Part shown: in pieces, positions 45,520 to 56,519 of the stretch
Position numbering within the stretch: the first letter of the stretch is position 1
How the letters are laid out: every line of letters starts with the position of its first letter
NCBI GenBank assembly: GCA_949752795.1
Contig: OX457068.1
Location: forward strand, 56,386,516-56,450,515
Origin: Hyperoodon ampullatus
Lineage: Eukaryota > Chordata > Mammalia > Artiodactyla > Ziphiidae
Direction: 5' to 3'
DNA length: 64,000 bases
Notes under the pieces: generated by a model
Told to the model about the DNA's origin: nothing
The model's database searches: none
The model's input: only the letters and a program-made list of their open reading frames with translations
Position numbers and translations under genes: made by a program

Positions 45520-47540
45520 TAGGAGCATCACCAGCTTCATCATTGTTTTACTTGAGGGTTTCTAAAATTTAAAGTGTAAGGACATAGACATCAAACATTA
45601 TTTTTAAAAGCTTATTCTGGATCAGAGGTGCTCATTTAGAAATGAGAGAAACAATGATGTCATATTATTGAGTAAGCTCAGAAATATTGAAAATCCAGGG
45701 CCCTAGAGAAAAAAAAAAAAAAGAAAAAATATTAAGACTAAGACTGAGGTAATAAGGCCCTGAAAGAAGTCCATAGGGTATAATTCAATCTGATTTATGG
45801 ATTAACTACAACTTGCCCAACTAGCAAATACCCTCATTGAGTGTTACTATATTCATCAGCATAAAGTCAGAATGATGGTTTTAGGGATGAGGAATTCTGA
45901 CTGTACTTTCATCAGATTGGACATTTTAACAGTTCTCATCCAGTTTGCTCTCTATGTCTAGGAGACAGAAGAATTTTCTAGTATGGCTGTCTGCTATGGC
46001 ATCTCTCTCATACCTCATAGACACCAGGAGAACAGTGGAGAGATTGCCCCTCCTCCAGGGTGATCAATGCCGAGGCACTGCAGTGGTTTTTCTGCTCAGT
46101 ATGAGCTGATTATTAGTGTCATGGCGGCCTTCCAGCTGGAAAACATCACTACTCTATGCCTGCAGTCCCACTATTAATGTTTTATTTATCTGTGTTAAGT
46201 GTTGCCCTCTCCCCACTGTCTTCATTAGAATGCAAATTATACTGAAACAAATATTACATTAAATAAGCTCAAATACATTTATCAGAGCAATTTCCTTTTA
46301 TGAGAGAAAACAGGCAAAAGAGAGTGCTTAGTGCCTAGGAAAGAAGGAAGACATTGAACCTGGGTCAAGGGCTTAAAAGAGGGGTTTGCTTAACCTCGAT
46401 GCCAGAGCAAAGGTAATTTTAAAAAGTTAGCATAGTCATCCTAAGTCACTGTGTCTGCGGCTCAGTTTTTGTTTTTTAGACCTCTGGGCACCATGGTCTT
46501 ATTTCATTCCTTAATGCTACAGATCCATTTCAGAGTCCAATGAATAAATGTCACACTCTTTGTTTCTGGTTATAGAACTGACTCCAGTGCCCTCTGAAGG
46601 TACGATAATCAGTTAGCTCCCAGCATTTATAGGAATGAAGTATGTATTAATGAATATTAAATAATAAGATAAATTGGCAAGTACTAAGGTGTTTTGATTC
46701 ATGCAAGCTATAATGTTTTATATATATGTGTATATGTTTATATTTTAAGGTACATGAATCAGAATGCATAAGAATGCTTGTAATTTATATTTATTAATGT
46801 ATAATACTAATAAATTTTAGTTTATACACTTGCAAAATTTTAATATATATATATGTTCTGAGGGTGAGTAAAATGAGTAAATATTAGAAATAAAAAGAGC
46901 AGAATGATAAATGCAACTTCTTCTACACACTAGCTAAAGTTTGTTTTCTGAATGTAACAACATTGCTGTGTCAAATTAGCTTTTAAACTCTTTTATCTTT
47001 CCATTCCTGTCCTGTTTTTCTGTTGAAGTCATGGAAACCACCATTTTTCCAATAGAGAGGCAGAGACTGAGGGGTAAATTAATCCACACCTTGACATTTT
47101 AGGAGCAGCTCTCTACGGGTTTGCAGTTTGGTTTATGTAAAAAGGAACAGAAGGCAAATCATGTTGTGATCATAGGCTTGGTGTCCTACTTTTCTACCTC
47201 TTTCTTCCAGTGGTCCTCTCACTGAACCCAAGTCTTACATAGAGTCTGAAGAAGGTTATTGCCACTATGGGACAGATAAAAGAGAGAAGAACCAAGGATA
47301 TTTATGTCTTATTCAGGGACAAAGAGATGAGAGGACATTGGGTAGACTTTTAGCCCAACTGGGTTGTATGTGTTTGGTGGAGTAGGTGTCTCTGAAGCAG
47401 GAAAGGAAGTGAATGGCTCAGGATTAGAGATGCCATATTGAGGCACCAGTGTGACAAATAAATGATGCTCTCCACCCCGCATTGTAGACAGAATTTGGTA
47501 AAGTTAGCTCCTAAATCTAAACTTACTGTACATAAGAAAA
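45520..47540. other. Single-copy DNA with a conserved-element candidate
   Basis: Two kilobases with no clear repeat or exon. A perfect octamer ATGCAAAT is at 46230-46237 in a repeat-free block (46090-46320). Short AT-rich and TATATA patches occur near 46720-46855. Confidence 0.5.
46090..46320. promoter_or_regulatory. Candidate conserved non-coding element with octamer
   Basis: Repeat-free block with a perfect POU octamer ATGCAAAT at 46230-46237, followed by homeodomain-like words (attacattaaataag). The case rests on motif context only. Confidence 0.2.
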
Positions 47541-47544
47541 ACTG

Positions 47545-47660
47545 GAGTAAGTGTTTTAAAATGCAGGTTTAGATCTCACTCCCGGAAATTAGCTACGTTC
47601 GGTACCTTGGGTGAAGTCCAGAATACTGCATTCTGCTGATTGTTATGTGGTGATCCACCA
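47545..47660 (+). repeat. MER5-type hAT DNA transposon fossil (weak)
   Basis: taaaatgcaggtttagatct, actgcattctgctgattgtt and tatgtggtgatccaccagag resemble the MER5A series 'aaatgcagattcct ... attctgat ... ggtggtccgcgg'. Confidence 0.45.
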
Positions 47661-47795
47661 GAGGCTCTGAGGTACACCTTCCTTGAAGGCAGGGAATCTG
47701 TCCTGTTCACCTTTGTATCTCTAGTCAGTGGCAGAGAAGCCAACACACATTGGTGCTGAATAAAGGATGTGCTGAATGATTACTAATGGATAACT
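47661..47795 (+). repeat. L2 LINE 3' end fossil
   Basis: ccttgaaggcagggaatctg, ttcacctttgtatctctagt and ggtgctgaataaaggatgtg are the classic L2 3' end in correct order, well preserved. Confidence 0.8.
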
Positions 47796-47814
47796 TTTTG
47801 ATTGCCCATTTTGA

Positions 47815-47995
47815 GTCGGGTTCTTTGCAAAGACTTTTTATATACATGATATCATTTCATCCCCCCAGCACTAATATAACCTCCATTTCCTACCATTATT
47901 GTTAGAGATGAGAAAATGCATTTAGAGAGAGTAAGTGATTGAGTGAGTACACGAACTCATGTACATTAATTCCCAGATCTGCTTTTAGGTTTGTC
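47815..47995 (-). repeat. MIR SINE fossil, reverse orientation
   Basis: tatacatgatatcatttcat, attattgttagagatgagaa and agagagagtaagtgattgag match the reversed MIR tail and core, in the region just after the L2 fragment. Confidence 0.7.
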
Positions 47996-48209
47996 AGGTA
48001 AGTGGACAGATGGATGAATGGATGTCAGAGTGGAAATCAAGATGACAATTATAAAGTAAATAATAAGAGGACTAAACTATTTAGATTCAAGTTTGAAAAT
48101 CACATATGTGTGGAATATTTATTAAAAACTATATTATATTTATGATTAAACACTATATTGATAGTTTCATGCTATACATAGGGGCGTATCCTACTTGACT
48201 GTATCAACA

Positions 48210-48345
48210 TACACTGACTCAGTAAACAATTCAGCATTCACTATGTATCTACTTTGGGCCACTCATTTCACTAGACATGGAACATAGAACAATTAACATA
48301 CAAACATGGTGTCCACCTTCATGTTAGTAATTATAATAATAACAG
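48210..48345 (-). repeat. L2 LINE 3' end fossil, minus strand
   Basis: attcactatgtatctacttt, catttcactagacatggaac and catggtgtccaccttcatgt match the reversed L2 3' end ('gagcacctactatgtgcc ... atggagcttac'). Confidence 0.7.
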
Positions 48346-48369
48346 ACACAACAACATCAACAGCAATAT

Positions 48370-48500
48370 GCACATCCCATTCTAGATCCCAAAACACTTT
48401 CACATGCATTGTCACATTTGATCCTCATGGCAACTTAATAGAGAGAAGGTCATTATCACCCCTGTTTTACATGTAAGAAAACAAGAGACACTTTACCAAA
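48370..48500 (-). repeat. MIR SINE fossil, reverse orientation
   Basis: tgcattgtcacatttgatcc, tcatggcaacttaatagaga and cctgttttacatgtaagaaa are the reversed MIR tail and core. Confidence 0.75.
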
Positions 48501-48509
48501 GCTTAAAAT

Positions 48510-50560
48510 ATAAGTAAGCCATAAAACTAAAAAATACTCAAGATATTTAAATGTTTATCTTGATTATCATCACCAGGCCGCTCATCATTTCTATATCAAT
48601 AGCTGTAGCATTCTATGTTGATCAAGAGGAAAAAAAAAAACATGAAAGGAAAAGTAAACCACATTTAACTGATTCATTGATCTGTCTAAACTAATTCTTT
48701 AAACTTTTTTCTAGTTTTGCTTTGAATGATTAACTGATATTATATTCTTTACCATCAAAATGATAAATTATTCTATAAGATTGATGGAGGATGAGGCTTT
48801 GATGGATATCTAAGATCCTCAAACATGTACATCTTTGTAAATTTTAGCTCTGATCTCTTTGCATAGGAAGAAACATAATTTGAGAAAGGGCATACATTTT
48901 AAAAGCCAAATATTATCTCTTATTTTTATAGATATTGGTCAGAATACACACACATGCACAGACACAAGCACATGACCAGACATATGTGTACACATATATA
49001 CACAATCTTAAAATGCACAGAGGAGCCTATAGTTTTTATAACTCTCATAGAACTACCTTCTCATTTGTTTGCAGACTGGAATCCCCTAGAAGGTGACAAA
49101 AGAGTTGCTGTATAGTTATTCTAGTTTGAACCTATAGCTTGGAATTGTTTAGAGTGACCTTGTGCTAGCTCTTAACTAGCTTTGCCTGGCCAGCCAGCCA
49201 GCCATTCTAGACTTCACTATGGTCATAAGGGTCTAATGCCTCCTTAATGATAACCATCTCTCATTCCTGGCATGTTACTGGCCTCACCTCAGGATTCTGC
49301 TTCACATCTTGCCTGAAACACAAGCTCCCTTAGCTTAAAAGATTAACCGGAAGCCTGTGGCTAACAATAAACTGCCCATCCCACTCCCATTTTAGTGCCT
49401 GGAAATTAGAACAGGTTGATATGTGTTATTATTGAGTCATAGACTTGGCATCATCCTCCGAAGGTCATTTATCTCCTCACCATCCTCCAAGCATGGCTGC
49501 AGATAAGCCACCCCTATAACTAACCATTTACTCACAGTTGATTTTGAAATGTCTCTGTGTCCTAGCTAGTCACCATTGCTTTCCTTTTTCCACAAGCCAA
49601 AGGAGAAGGAAGAAACAAGGTTTAGAAGTATGAATGGTAGTGATACCTCGGTGTTTCCTTTCTTCTTTACAGGCATTTTAATGGCAAAAAGCGTACCTAT
49701 TCGCCTTGACTGCAGAAGCCTTATTGGTAAATACCAATTCCCTGAGAATAGAACTATGAGTCTTGAGAGCTGCAAGTGGTATATTACCAAATATCTTCCC
49801 CTCAACTTATACATGAGCAAAGAAAGGCAGAAATGCAGCCACAGTCTCAGAGACGAGGAATTTTAGCATATAATTCTGAAGTTTCACAGGAAGGAATCTA
49901 CAAATAAGAATAAGTATGTATTAAAAAGTTAAGTCTTCTTGATTTTAAACAAAAACAAATGTAGGCAACAAAATATTTTGAGATATAATTTTGTTGTAAG
50001 GGTGAAAATAGAGTGGACTTAGCTTAAGTTGATGTCAACTTCTCTAACTTCTCTTATACCTGCCCTAGAAATAATAATAGCCAGCAAATCAGTCACATGT
50101 ATATAATAAAATGTTTGTCTTTCATTGTTCATAGCTATTCCTGTAGGTGTATTACATCATTATGTGTTGGTAGTTGTGGGAGGTGGGTGGGAATCTCTTC
50201 TGTTCTCTTTAAGTATAAAAGTGGGAAGGCAACAAAAGATCCATTCTCTTTCTCAGAGATTTCCATTGAGGGCAGAGTAAATTTTCCTGAAAGAGAAATT
50301 CTTAGATTCATTAAACATATATAACCTTTTGTTCTTGTGTGGCAATGAAGATATCTGATCTTCTCAGCAAATGTCAGAGTTCAACAACTCCCCTACTACC
50401 CTATCTTTGGATTGTAGAATGTGCCACTAACTGCCCCTGAACTCAGTTCTATAATGGAATGGAATTAAAAACAATATAGTAAAATGAAACACCTCAGAGC
50501 ACTTCATTAACTCTAAAATATGACAATATTTGTAGTTAATATTAATATTTGTTAAAAGTT
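48510..50560. other. Single-copy DNA, no gene seen
   Basis: A degenerate CA-rich patch is at about 48945-49005. Overlapping frames of 84 and 96 codons on opposite strands at 49566-49866 cover the same bases and neither has a domain, so neither is called. Confidence 0.5.
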
Positions 50561-50567
50561 GTTATGA

Positions 50568-50962
50568 GTGTCTCCTCAAAATTCATATTTTGAAATTCTA
50601 ACCTGCAGTACCTCATAGTATGACCTTATTTGGAACTGGGTCTTTACAAAGAAAATCAAGTAAAAATGAGGTTATTATGGTGGGCCTTAATCCAATATGA
50701 CTGGTGGTATCCTTATAAAAAGGAGAAATGTGGATACATAGACACGCATAGAGGGAAGACATTGTGAAGAGACATAGGGAGAAGGCGGCCATATATAAAC
50801 CAAATAGATAGGCCTGGAACAGAAACTTTCCTCACAGTCCTCAGACAGAACCTACCCTACTGATGTCTTGATTTTGGATTTCTAATGAGACAATAAATAT
50901 CTTTTATTTAAGCCACTTTGTGGTGCTTTGTTATAGTAAACCTAGAAAGCTAATACAATATG
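50568..50962 (+). mobile_element. Ancient solitary LTR (ERVL/MaLR-like)
   Basis: Text typical of an old mammalian LTR: gagtgtctcctcaaaattca, accttatttggaactgggtc, ggtgggccttaatccaatat, gggaagacattgtgaagaga, atgtcttgattttggatttc, and an end ttgttatagtaaacctagaa then gctaatacaata. An AATAAA signal (acaataaatatc) lies where expected, about 70 bases before the end. No internal retroviral sequence. Related in its layout to the LTR at 11.6 kb. Family name uncertain. Confidence 0.75.
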
Positions 50963-50964
50963 CT

Positions 50965-51536
50965 TGTCATTAAAAAAAAATATTCCAGAGTGAATAAATA
51001 TCAGTGCCAATCCAAACATGGGAGTATTTTCCATTTTTCATTATCACTAATTTCACTAGGTCCTAAGTCTGTCTAATAGGGACATGGGGCCAGGAGTTCT
51101 GAATGATTTTTTCATGCATCTAGTCATATGTCCCTCATTACCCATCCCACAAGAGTGATTAGATACAAAACCATAGATCCATGCTTCTCTTTATATGACA
51201 AAGGCAAAGTATCACTCGCTCTTTTATTCCACATACACTTAGTCAGGAGATTCCCCAAGGAAGGAATGCATAGAGTCTACAAGGAGAGTCCAGAATGCAT
51301 ATTGTGCCTTGAACAATGGAGATTAAAGGGACATAGACAATCTTATCTTTAGTAGGACTATCTGATTCTCCTCTGTGCATTTTACATCAGACTTTAAAAT
51401 GTTATTATGGGATTGTTATTTGAAATATTTACATCTAAAACTCTGTTGAGTCCTTATAAATCATCATACAGAGAGTAGGAGTTAACAGTTGTCATTGCTC
51501 TAGATTTACCCCAGAAAACATTGCCTGTTAAGAGCA
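50965..51536. other. Single-copy DNA, no gene seen
   Basis: Short A-run at about 50971-50981. Nothing else recognised. Confidence 0.5.
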
Positions 51537-51803
51537 AAGCCAAGCTTATTTTATTTTTATTATTTATTTATTTATTTATTTATTATTATTTTTTGCAGTA
51601 CACGGGCCTCTCACTGTTGTGGCCTCCCCTGTTGCGGAGCACAAGCTCTGGACGTGCAGGCTCAGTGGCCATGGCTCACGGGCCTAGCCGCTCCGTGACA
51701 TGTGGGATCTTCCCAGACCGGGGCACGAACCCGTGTCCGCTGCATCAGCAGGTGGACTCTCAACCACTGTGTCACCAGGGAAGCCCAAGCCAAGCTTATT
51801 TTA
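51537..51803. repeat. Perfect 17-bp target-site duplication pair
   Basis: aagccaagcttatttta occurs at 51537-51553 and 51787-51803 without a mismatch, exactly flanking the SINE. Confidence 0.95.
51554..51786 (-). mobile_element. Short-form CHR-type SINE, minus strand
   Basis: The right end reads caccagggaagccc, the reverse of the GGGCTTCCCTGGTG head. Reversed B box ggcacgaacc at 51723-51732 is well preserved. The left end is an ATTT-type tail of about 40 bases. It shares its body with the copy at 18.7 kb, including the reversed ggcctagccgctccgtgac-like segment, and differs from it by scattered substitutions, many of them at CpG positions. The perfect flanking duplication indicates a recent insertion. 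The 121-codon plus-strand frame over it is a chance translation. Confidence 0.95.
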
Positions 51804-52440
51804 AACTAAATCCAAGTAATGGTCTTCTAAGAAAAAGAAAAGACACAGTTGAACTTTGGCCTATCAGCAACCTCATGGCTGTGTGAGTTTGGGTGCACTC
51901 TGAGAAGAGGATTAGTGTCTAAGGGATTTCTGTAGAGAGTAGAAGAGTGAGGTTAGGGCATGGGAAGAAGCCCAGTAGAGGTAAAACCACATCCTTAGGC
52001 TGAACACGTATGGGAGATTCTGAGTTTATATCCTAAGTGAAGGCATGGGTGCTGGAGTTTCATAGCCCAGCAACAGTCAGACATTAGCTTAAGGGCCTTG
52101 CAATGGAGATGCTTCCTGCTTGCATGCAAAGTGGCTTCCTCACAATAAGAGGCAACCTTGCAAATATTGTCACAGATGTGGGCCATTAGAAAATGAGCTA
52201 TGGTTGTGGGTGAGTGGAAGCTGTAGGTTCCTAGAAATGGAAAAAAGTGATCTGAGGGGATGGGGTGGAATGGCAATAGCTACAATGGTTACCACAGTGG
52301 GTTATATTTTTCAGAATATCTCTATCCATTTCCTGATGAGATAAATAGTGACTACCAATAAATAGGGACCAATACATGGCAGTCTTTGAGACTTCTATCC
52401 AGAAATTTCATAGGCAATGGATTCCTACTTGTTTCACCTA
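51804..52440. other. Single-copy DNA, no gene seen
   Basis: No recognisable repeat. Overlapping frames of 93 (minus) and 74 (plus) codons have no domain. Confidence 0.5.
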
Positions 52441-53765
52441 AAAATTATTTTCATTTGGGGGTTTGTTTTCATTTTATTTTCATTAGTTATCATGCTTACA
52501 GAGAAGTAAATAAAATATATGTTTACTGCTTTAAAGACAATTATCAAACAAAATGCTTGTGTATTTACAACTCAGATTAAGAAACAGATCATTGTCAGTA
52601 GCTTAGTCACCATGTCTTTCTTTGATTATACCCTGCTCCTTCTCAGGAGAGAATCTGCTAGTCTTACTTTCTTGTTCATTAGCCTATCATTTTCTTTAGT
52701 GTTTTTATCTTTGTTTGTATTCCAAAATGATACATTGTTTAATTTGGTCTTTTTTTCTTTTAAATGATTTTATTTTGTCTGCCTGGTTAATGTAGTATCA
52801 CTCAGTGATTTTTTCCACTCTAAGGTTACTATTGTCCCCTTGTTAATTTGCTGGGAGTAGATGGTAAGTAATTTGTGGGGAGATACTGGGAAGCTATGGA
52901 ATATCCTGTATCTCATCCATATATTAAGGGTGCATGTTCCATCACTATATTTTGGGCTCAACTTTTTTTATATATATATTTTTTAATGAACTATAATTTG
53001 CATTTGACTCCTTTTTGAAACTGATATATTTTTTATTTAGACACTGTATATTCTCCCAGAACATACTTCTTTTTCTAATGTTGTGTTTTTTAGATCCACT
53101 TATGCTGACAACAGTAAATCTGTTTAATTCTACAGCTGATGTGCACATGGATTGTTTCTGGCTTTTGCCATTACCAAAAGTATCCCTGTTCTGAATATCC
53201 TTTTGCCCTTCTCTGGGTACAGCTATGCAAGGTGATATCTATGGAAATGTAGATGTCCATGATGGTCCCATCAATTCATGTCTCTGCAAATACTAGAAAT
53301 GGCCAGACTTTGTCCTATCAGCTATTCTGTTGGGTTTAAATCTGCATTTTCCTGATACTAATTAGGTGGAGCATACTTTTATGTTTATTGGCCCTTTAGA
53401 TTTCCTCTTCCCTGAAGTGCCTGTTCCAGGTTTGTTGACAATATCTGTTAAGGTTGTTTTCTAGGAGTTCTTTATATATTTGAAAACTTACACTTGGTCA
53501 GTTTTATGTGATACAAATGTCTTCTCCCAGTTGGAAACTTGTTTGTTTACCCTCTTTATGGTGTTTTTGTTGTTGTTATTTTTAAATGAAAGTTCTTTAT
53601 TGTACTGTAACTGACTTTATCTTTTCCTCTATGATCTCTTTTTGTGTAAGTCTAGAAAATGATTTTCTTTCCTGAGCTCAGAGAAGTAGTCTCTATATCG
53701 TCTTTTAAGAATATTATGGTTTTGTTTTTCACATTTAGTTCTTCAATTGACCTGTAAATATTTTT
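52440..53765 (-). mobile_element. Ancient L1 (L1M-type), minus strand
   Basis: The right part (about 53100-53765) follows the reversed order of an old L1 3' half: gatactaattaggtggagca, ttgacaatatctgttaagg, ttctttatatatttgaaaac, and cacatttagttcttcaattg. The left part (52440-53000) resembles the reversed 3'UTR of the same class, at low identity. All reading frames are destroyed. The join between the two parts is uncertain and they could be separate insertions. Confidence 0.65.
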
Positions 53766-54201
53766 TTTAAATGACTCCTTACTTCTTTAAATAGTTAAAG
53801 AAGACCTGATGGTTTGTAAACTTAAATTGTATAATATACCAAGATCTTCATTACACTAAATCTCACAAAATGAAGCTATGTTTAAAATATTTTAGCCTTC
53901 CAAAATGATGAATTATACCTCTATTTACTTACCTAAAAAGAAAAGAAATGCCAATGCTTGTCTGCACTTTACATATTTAGTAAGTTAAGCAGTCGGTTAA
54001 TTATTCTCTCCTCTATCCAGAGATCATTTATGGAGGTTTTCCTCTAGTTGTATTCTTGATAGAAAAGCAAATGGAGGTTTCTATAAGGTGAAGGAGATTT
54101 AGAAGTGAGGAAAATTATTAAGGGCAATGCATAATCTAATATATATCTTCATAGAGATGAATGACTTTCAGAAGCCATTTTGACTTTTCTTTTATAAATG
54201 T

Positions 54202-54231
54202 GCACACATACACACACACACACACACACAA
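54202..54231. repeat. (CA)n microsatellite, 30 bp
   Basis: CA units with one CATA interruption. The minus-strand VCVCVCV peptide is its translation. Confidence 0.95.
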
Positions 54232-56105
54232 CCAAAAAAGGATAGTCCATTTTTATGTTATATAAGTTTCCAACAGTCCAGTGTATATAGGTAAAATAAT
54301 GAGCAATAATTATTTTCGCTCCATTCTGGACTTCTTTAGTAATTGGTATCATACATATTAACCGACTGCTGCTTACCTTTTTGGAAACAAGTAGAATTGA
54401 TATAATGAATAGTTTCCAGTTGATATTAGTGGATTCCAAAGTATTAATCAGTAATATAATTGAGAACTAAAGTCACTGAATTCAGTTTTAGAGACTTAAA
54501 CCATGCCAAATCTTTGCCCCTCAAAAGTATTAAATGAATGATAATGAATGCATAAATGAATGAAAGGATGAATACTAAATACCTATATAAAAGTGGGTCA
54601 ACAGTTTTATGAAATAAAATGTGTCTGGGAAAAGGATGGTTTACCTGCTACAAATGTTACTACTATTACTAAATATTCAAGAGATAGAACTTTGCTTTTC
54701 AAAGATCTTGTTGTGGCATTTTTATCAGTAAAGGCTACATTATTTTAAAGTAATTTATAGTGAGCCTTGGTATTTTGAAACAGAAGTTTTATTTGATCCT
54801 AGAGATGAGAAATAGGTTTTTCATAGAAAGATGGAAAAGAGAACATCTTAACCTACCGCCTCTTCATTTATTTTTGTTTCTTTAGATCCCAGAGTATCAA
54901 AATGCTTATTATTATTATTACTTGTTTCATCTACAGTATGCTTATCAAAGTAAGTTTCTCTGTCACAGCTGGAACAATCAAGATTTCTTTTGTTGCTTAT
55001 AATAAATAAATACTCAATTGTGAGAATTTCCTCAGGGAAAGTTCATTAAAGAAGAAATGAAAATGCTGAGAAATAAATGGCTGTTGTGACTGCACTTGTC
55101 TTGATATAATATGCAAAAATGTAATTTGGCTCTGTAATGTCTGGAATGTAACAGAAAAATTTAAGATGAGAAATGGAAAAGATGTTGTATTTATTACATT
55201 ATTTCAATTATCATTTGTTTCTGAGAGTGGGAGAATTTAGATTCAAAACAGTATTTTGGAATAAAATGTGAATGTAGCTAACAGGGAAAAAGGGCAAAGT
55301 ACACAAATGGGAATATTAAGTGATAACTAGATAAAATGTGGCACATCTCTAGCATTTCTAGACAGATGTTATTTTAGATTTAATGCCTAGATGTTTGGAT
55401 TTTTTTCTTCATTTTGTATAAAGTCTCTACTGACAGCCTTATTCAGCAGTTTCCCAGATTACTTTGCCTTCTCCTTGTTTTGGCTCAATGACAAGTAACA
55501 ATTAACCAGTCAGGGAATATTGTAATATAGATATGAATGGCTTGAGGTAAGTGCCTGATATCAGAAAACAGTTCTCTAGGTAAAACAATCCCTTTCAGGG
55601 ATTCAGGATAGGGGAATGGAAATTAATGTTGCTTTTCTTCAGATTTAATTTTCCTTACTTGTCCTCATTCCTCAAGTTATTTTCTTTTTTATGTCTCCAA
55701 TGTGGATTTGCATGGTAGTTTTGTTTTTCTCAAATTGTAAGGGAGGATAGAATTAAACAAAGTAAACAATTAAGACAAATAGATGACATGAGCCAATGTG
55801 CTAGAGAGTAGAGGAAGAGGAAAGAGAGAAGGCAGAGAAAAGGCAAGGTGGATCATTGCATTCAGAGGCAATAGAGGCTACTAAAGGGCAAGTAGCTAGA
55901 AGAGGAACTGAAATTAAGGCCATTGTTGTTATCCCTGTCCTAAGCTCTCTAAGATTCCTTCACCATTTGCATTTAACTATCATAGTCAGCCACTTGGTGA
56001 AATTTCTTAAATCTGACCCTTATTCATTGTCACCAAATTTCCAGTTCAGTGTAATTATATGCAGGCAGTACTCATTGACAGGATGATACTACATTTTAAA
56101 AACTT

Positions 56106-56138
<33 letters not shown>

Positions 56139-56146
56139 ACACACAA
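56106..56146. repeat. (CA)n microsatellite, 41 bp
   Basis: CA units with one CATA interruption near 56133. Long enough to be polymorphic. Confidence 0.95.
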
Positions 56147-56384
56147 TACAAATGCTAAGAATACCTCAGTGAGAGGGAATTGGGGAAATATGTGATTATC
56201 TAGTGACTCTGGGGGCAATTTTGACCAGTAGTTTGAAATCTTTAAAAAAATTTTCTGGAGACATATAGTCTTAAAAAATATACAAAGAGCCACCCAAGGT
56301 GAAGGAATAGAAGGGGGCAACTTGATGAAAATGACAGGACTTAAAGAGAGAGGAGGAAATGAAACTAGAGCAAATGAATATATA

Positions 56385-56515
56385 AAATACCTATTCTGTA
56401 TTTAATACTGAGTAAGGCACAGGATATGTTGACACTGCAGAAGAGAATTCTATGCATTCTCTGGTCCCCAAGAGATCATACATTGTAATGTAATTTACTC
56501 CATTAATAATGAAAA
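56385..56515 (-). repeat. L2 LINE 3' end fossil, minus strand
   Basis: aaatacctattctgtattta, taaggcacaggatatgttga and ccaagagatcatacattgta follow the reversed L2 3' end at low identity. Confidence 0.55.
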
Positions 56516-56519
56516 GTTA

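Larger units (their letters stand above)
53770..56380. other. Single-copy AT-rich DNA, no gene seen
   Basis: Holds two CA microsatellites (54202-54231 and 56106-56146). No exon, RNA gene or clear interspersed repeat recognised. Confidence 0.5.

Noticed and set aside
51521..51886. A 121-codon plus-strand frame
   Set aside because: It is the antisense translation of the SINE at 51554-51786 with its tail and flank.
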